Assembly (NCBI GenBank): GCA_024709365.1
Contig: JANJWV010000237.1
Coordinates: forward strand, 1 to 33,231
Source: Desulfomicrobium sp.
GTDB taxonomy: Bacteria > Desulfobacterota > Desulfovibrionia > Desulfovibrionales > Desulfomicrobiaceae
Length of the DNA: 33,231 nt
Direction of reading: 5' to 3'
Part shown: piece after piece, positions 33,069 through 33,231 of the stretch
How positions within the stretch are numbered: position 1 is the stretch's first letter
How the letters are laid out: each line of letters opens with the position of its first letter
Made by a program: the position numbers and the translations under genes
The notes under the pieces: generated by a model
The model's database searches: none
Told to the model about the DNA's origin: nothing
Seen by the model: the letters and a program-made list of their open reading frames with translations, nothing else

Positions 33069-33231
33069 CTAGTCGAGCTTGAGCCAGGTTGCGTAGGCCT
33101 TGTCGTAGGCGCCGTTCTTGCGCACGGCCGCCAGAGCCCCATTGACCTTGGCCGTCAGGGCCTCGGCGCCCTGGGGCATGACCACGACGATCTCGGCCTC
33201 GGACAGGGGGTCGCCCACGACCTTGAAGGAC
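33069..33231 (-). CDS. Amino-acid ABC transporter substrate-binding protein, C-terminal fragment
   Basis: The frame enters from the right edge and ends with TAG at 33069-33071, giving 53 visible residues. They read like the end of an SBP_bac_3 domain: an internal EAEIVVVMPQGAEALTAKVN, then a helix with ALAAVRKNGAYDKAYATWL and the final KLD. The pattern of a last helix followed by G-x-Y-D-K-A-Y-x-x-W is typical of glutamine/polar amino-acid binding proteins. Four bases separate it from the permease start, so they form one operon. Confidence 0.82.
   Translation of the reverse strand, partial: SFKVVGDPLSEAEIVVVMPQGAEALTAKVNGALAAVRKNGAYDKAYATWLKLD

Overview
The window is GC-rich, gene-dense bacterial DNA from a Gram-negative organism: there is an LpxB-N-terminus-like membrane protein, ArnT-like and ArnC-like sugar transferases, lipoproteins and exported binding proteins. 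The oxygen-sensitive Fe-S enzymes (two HgdB-like proteins with an HgdC-type activator, and a flavodoxin-ferredoxin fusion) point to an anaerobe. My best guess is a sulfate-reducing deltaproteobacterium (Desulfovibrionales-like), but this is inference and no rRNA or tRNA gene is present to confirm it.

Layout. 1-7293 (minus): the N-terminal part of a Cache/HAMP chemoreceptor-like protein, then a tightly overlapping sucrose operon transcribed fructokinase, sucrose-phosphate synthase, sucrose-phosphate phosphatase, amylosucrase. 7294-7689: regulatory gap. 7690-11350 (minus): a ModA-like lipoprotein followed by a membrane PAS-PAS-GGDEF-EAL protein. 11547-12338 (plus): a flavodoxin/2[4Fe-4S] EFR1-type protein. 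12472-15861 (plus): a compact phosphate transporter, pstS, a single gene in which PstC and PstA are fused, and pstB, with a strong intrinsic-terminator-like hairpin between pstS and the fused permease. 15997-16788 (plus): PP2C-type phosphatase. 16785-20004 (minus): response regulator, histidine kinase, GT4 glycosyltransferase. 20108-25874 (plus): a five-gene envelope-modification operon (LtaS/OpgB-like transferase, ArnT-like transferase, membrane metallophosphoesterase, polyprenyl-phosphate glycosyltransferase, LAB_N protein), divergent from the response regulator and with a sharp fall in GC in its second half.

26054-32129 is the most unusual region. A plus-strand HgdB-like protein and its ATP-dependent [4Fe-4S] activator converge, across a shared terminator, on a minus-strand operon in which a second HgdB-like protein is followed by a complete nitrate/sulfonate/taurine-type ABC importer (binding protein, permease, ATPase). 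The arrangement reads as a transporter-coupled, ATP-driven radical or low-potential reductase of unknown substrate, possibly of the double-cubane-cluster class. None of the usual partners of fermentative 2-hydroxyacyl-CoA dehydratases or benzoyl-CoA reductases is seen nearby. The right edge (32408-33231, minus) holds a polar amino-acid ABC permease and the C-terminal end of its binding protein.

No CRISPR array, insertion sequence, tRNA, rRNA or prophage signal was recognised.
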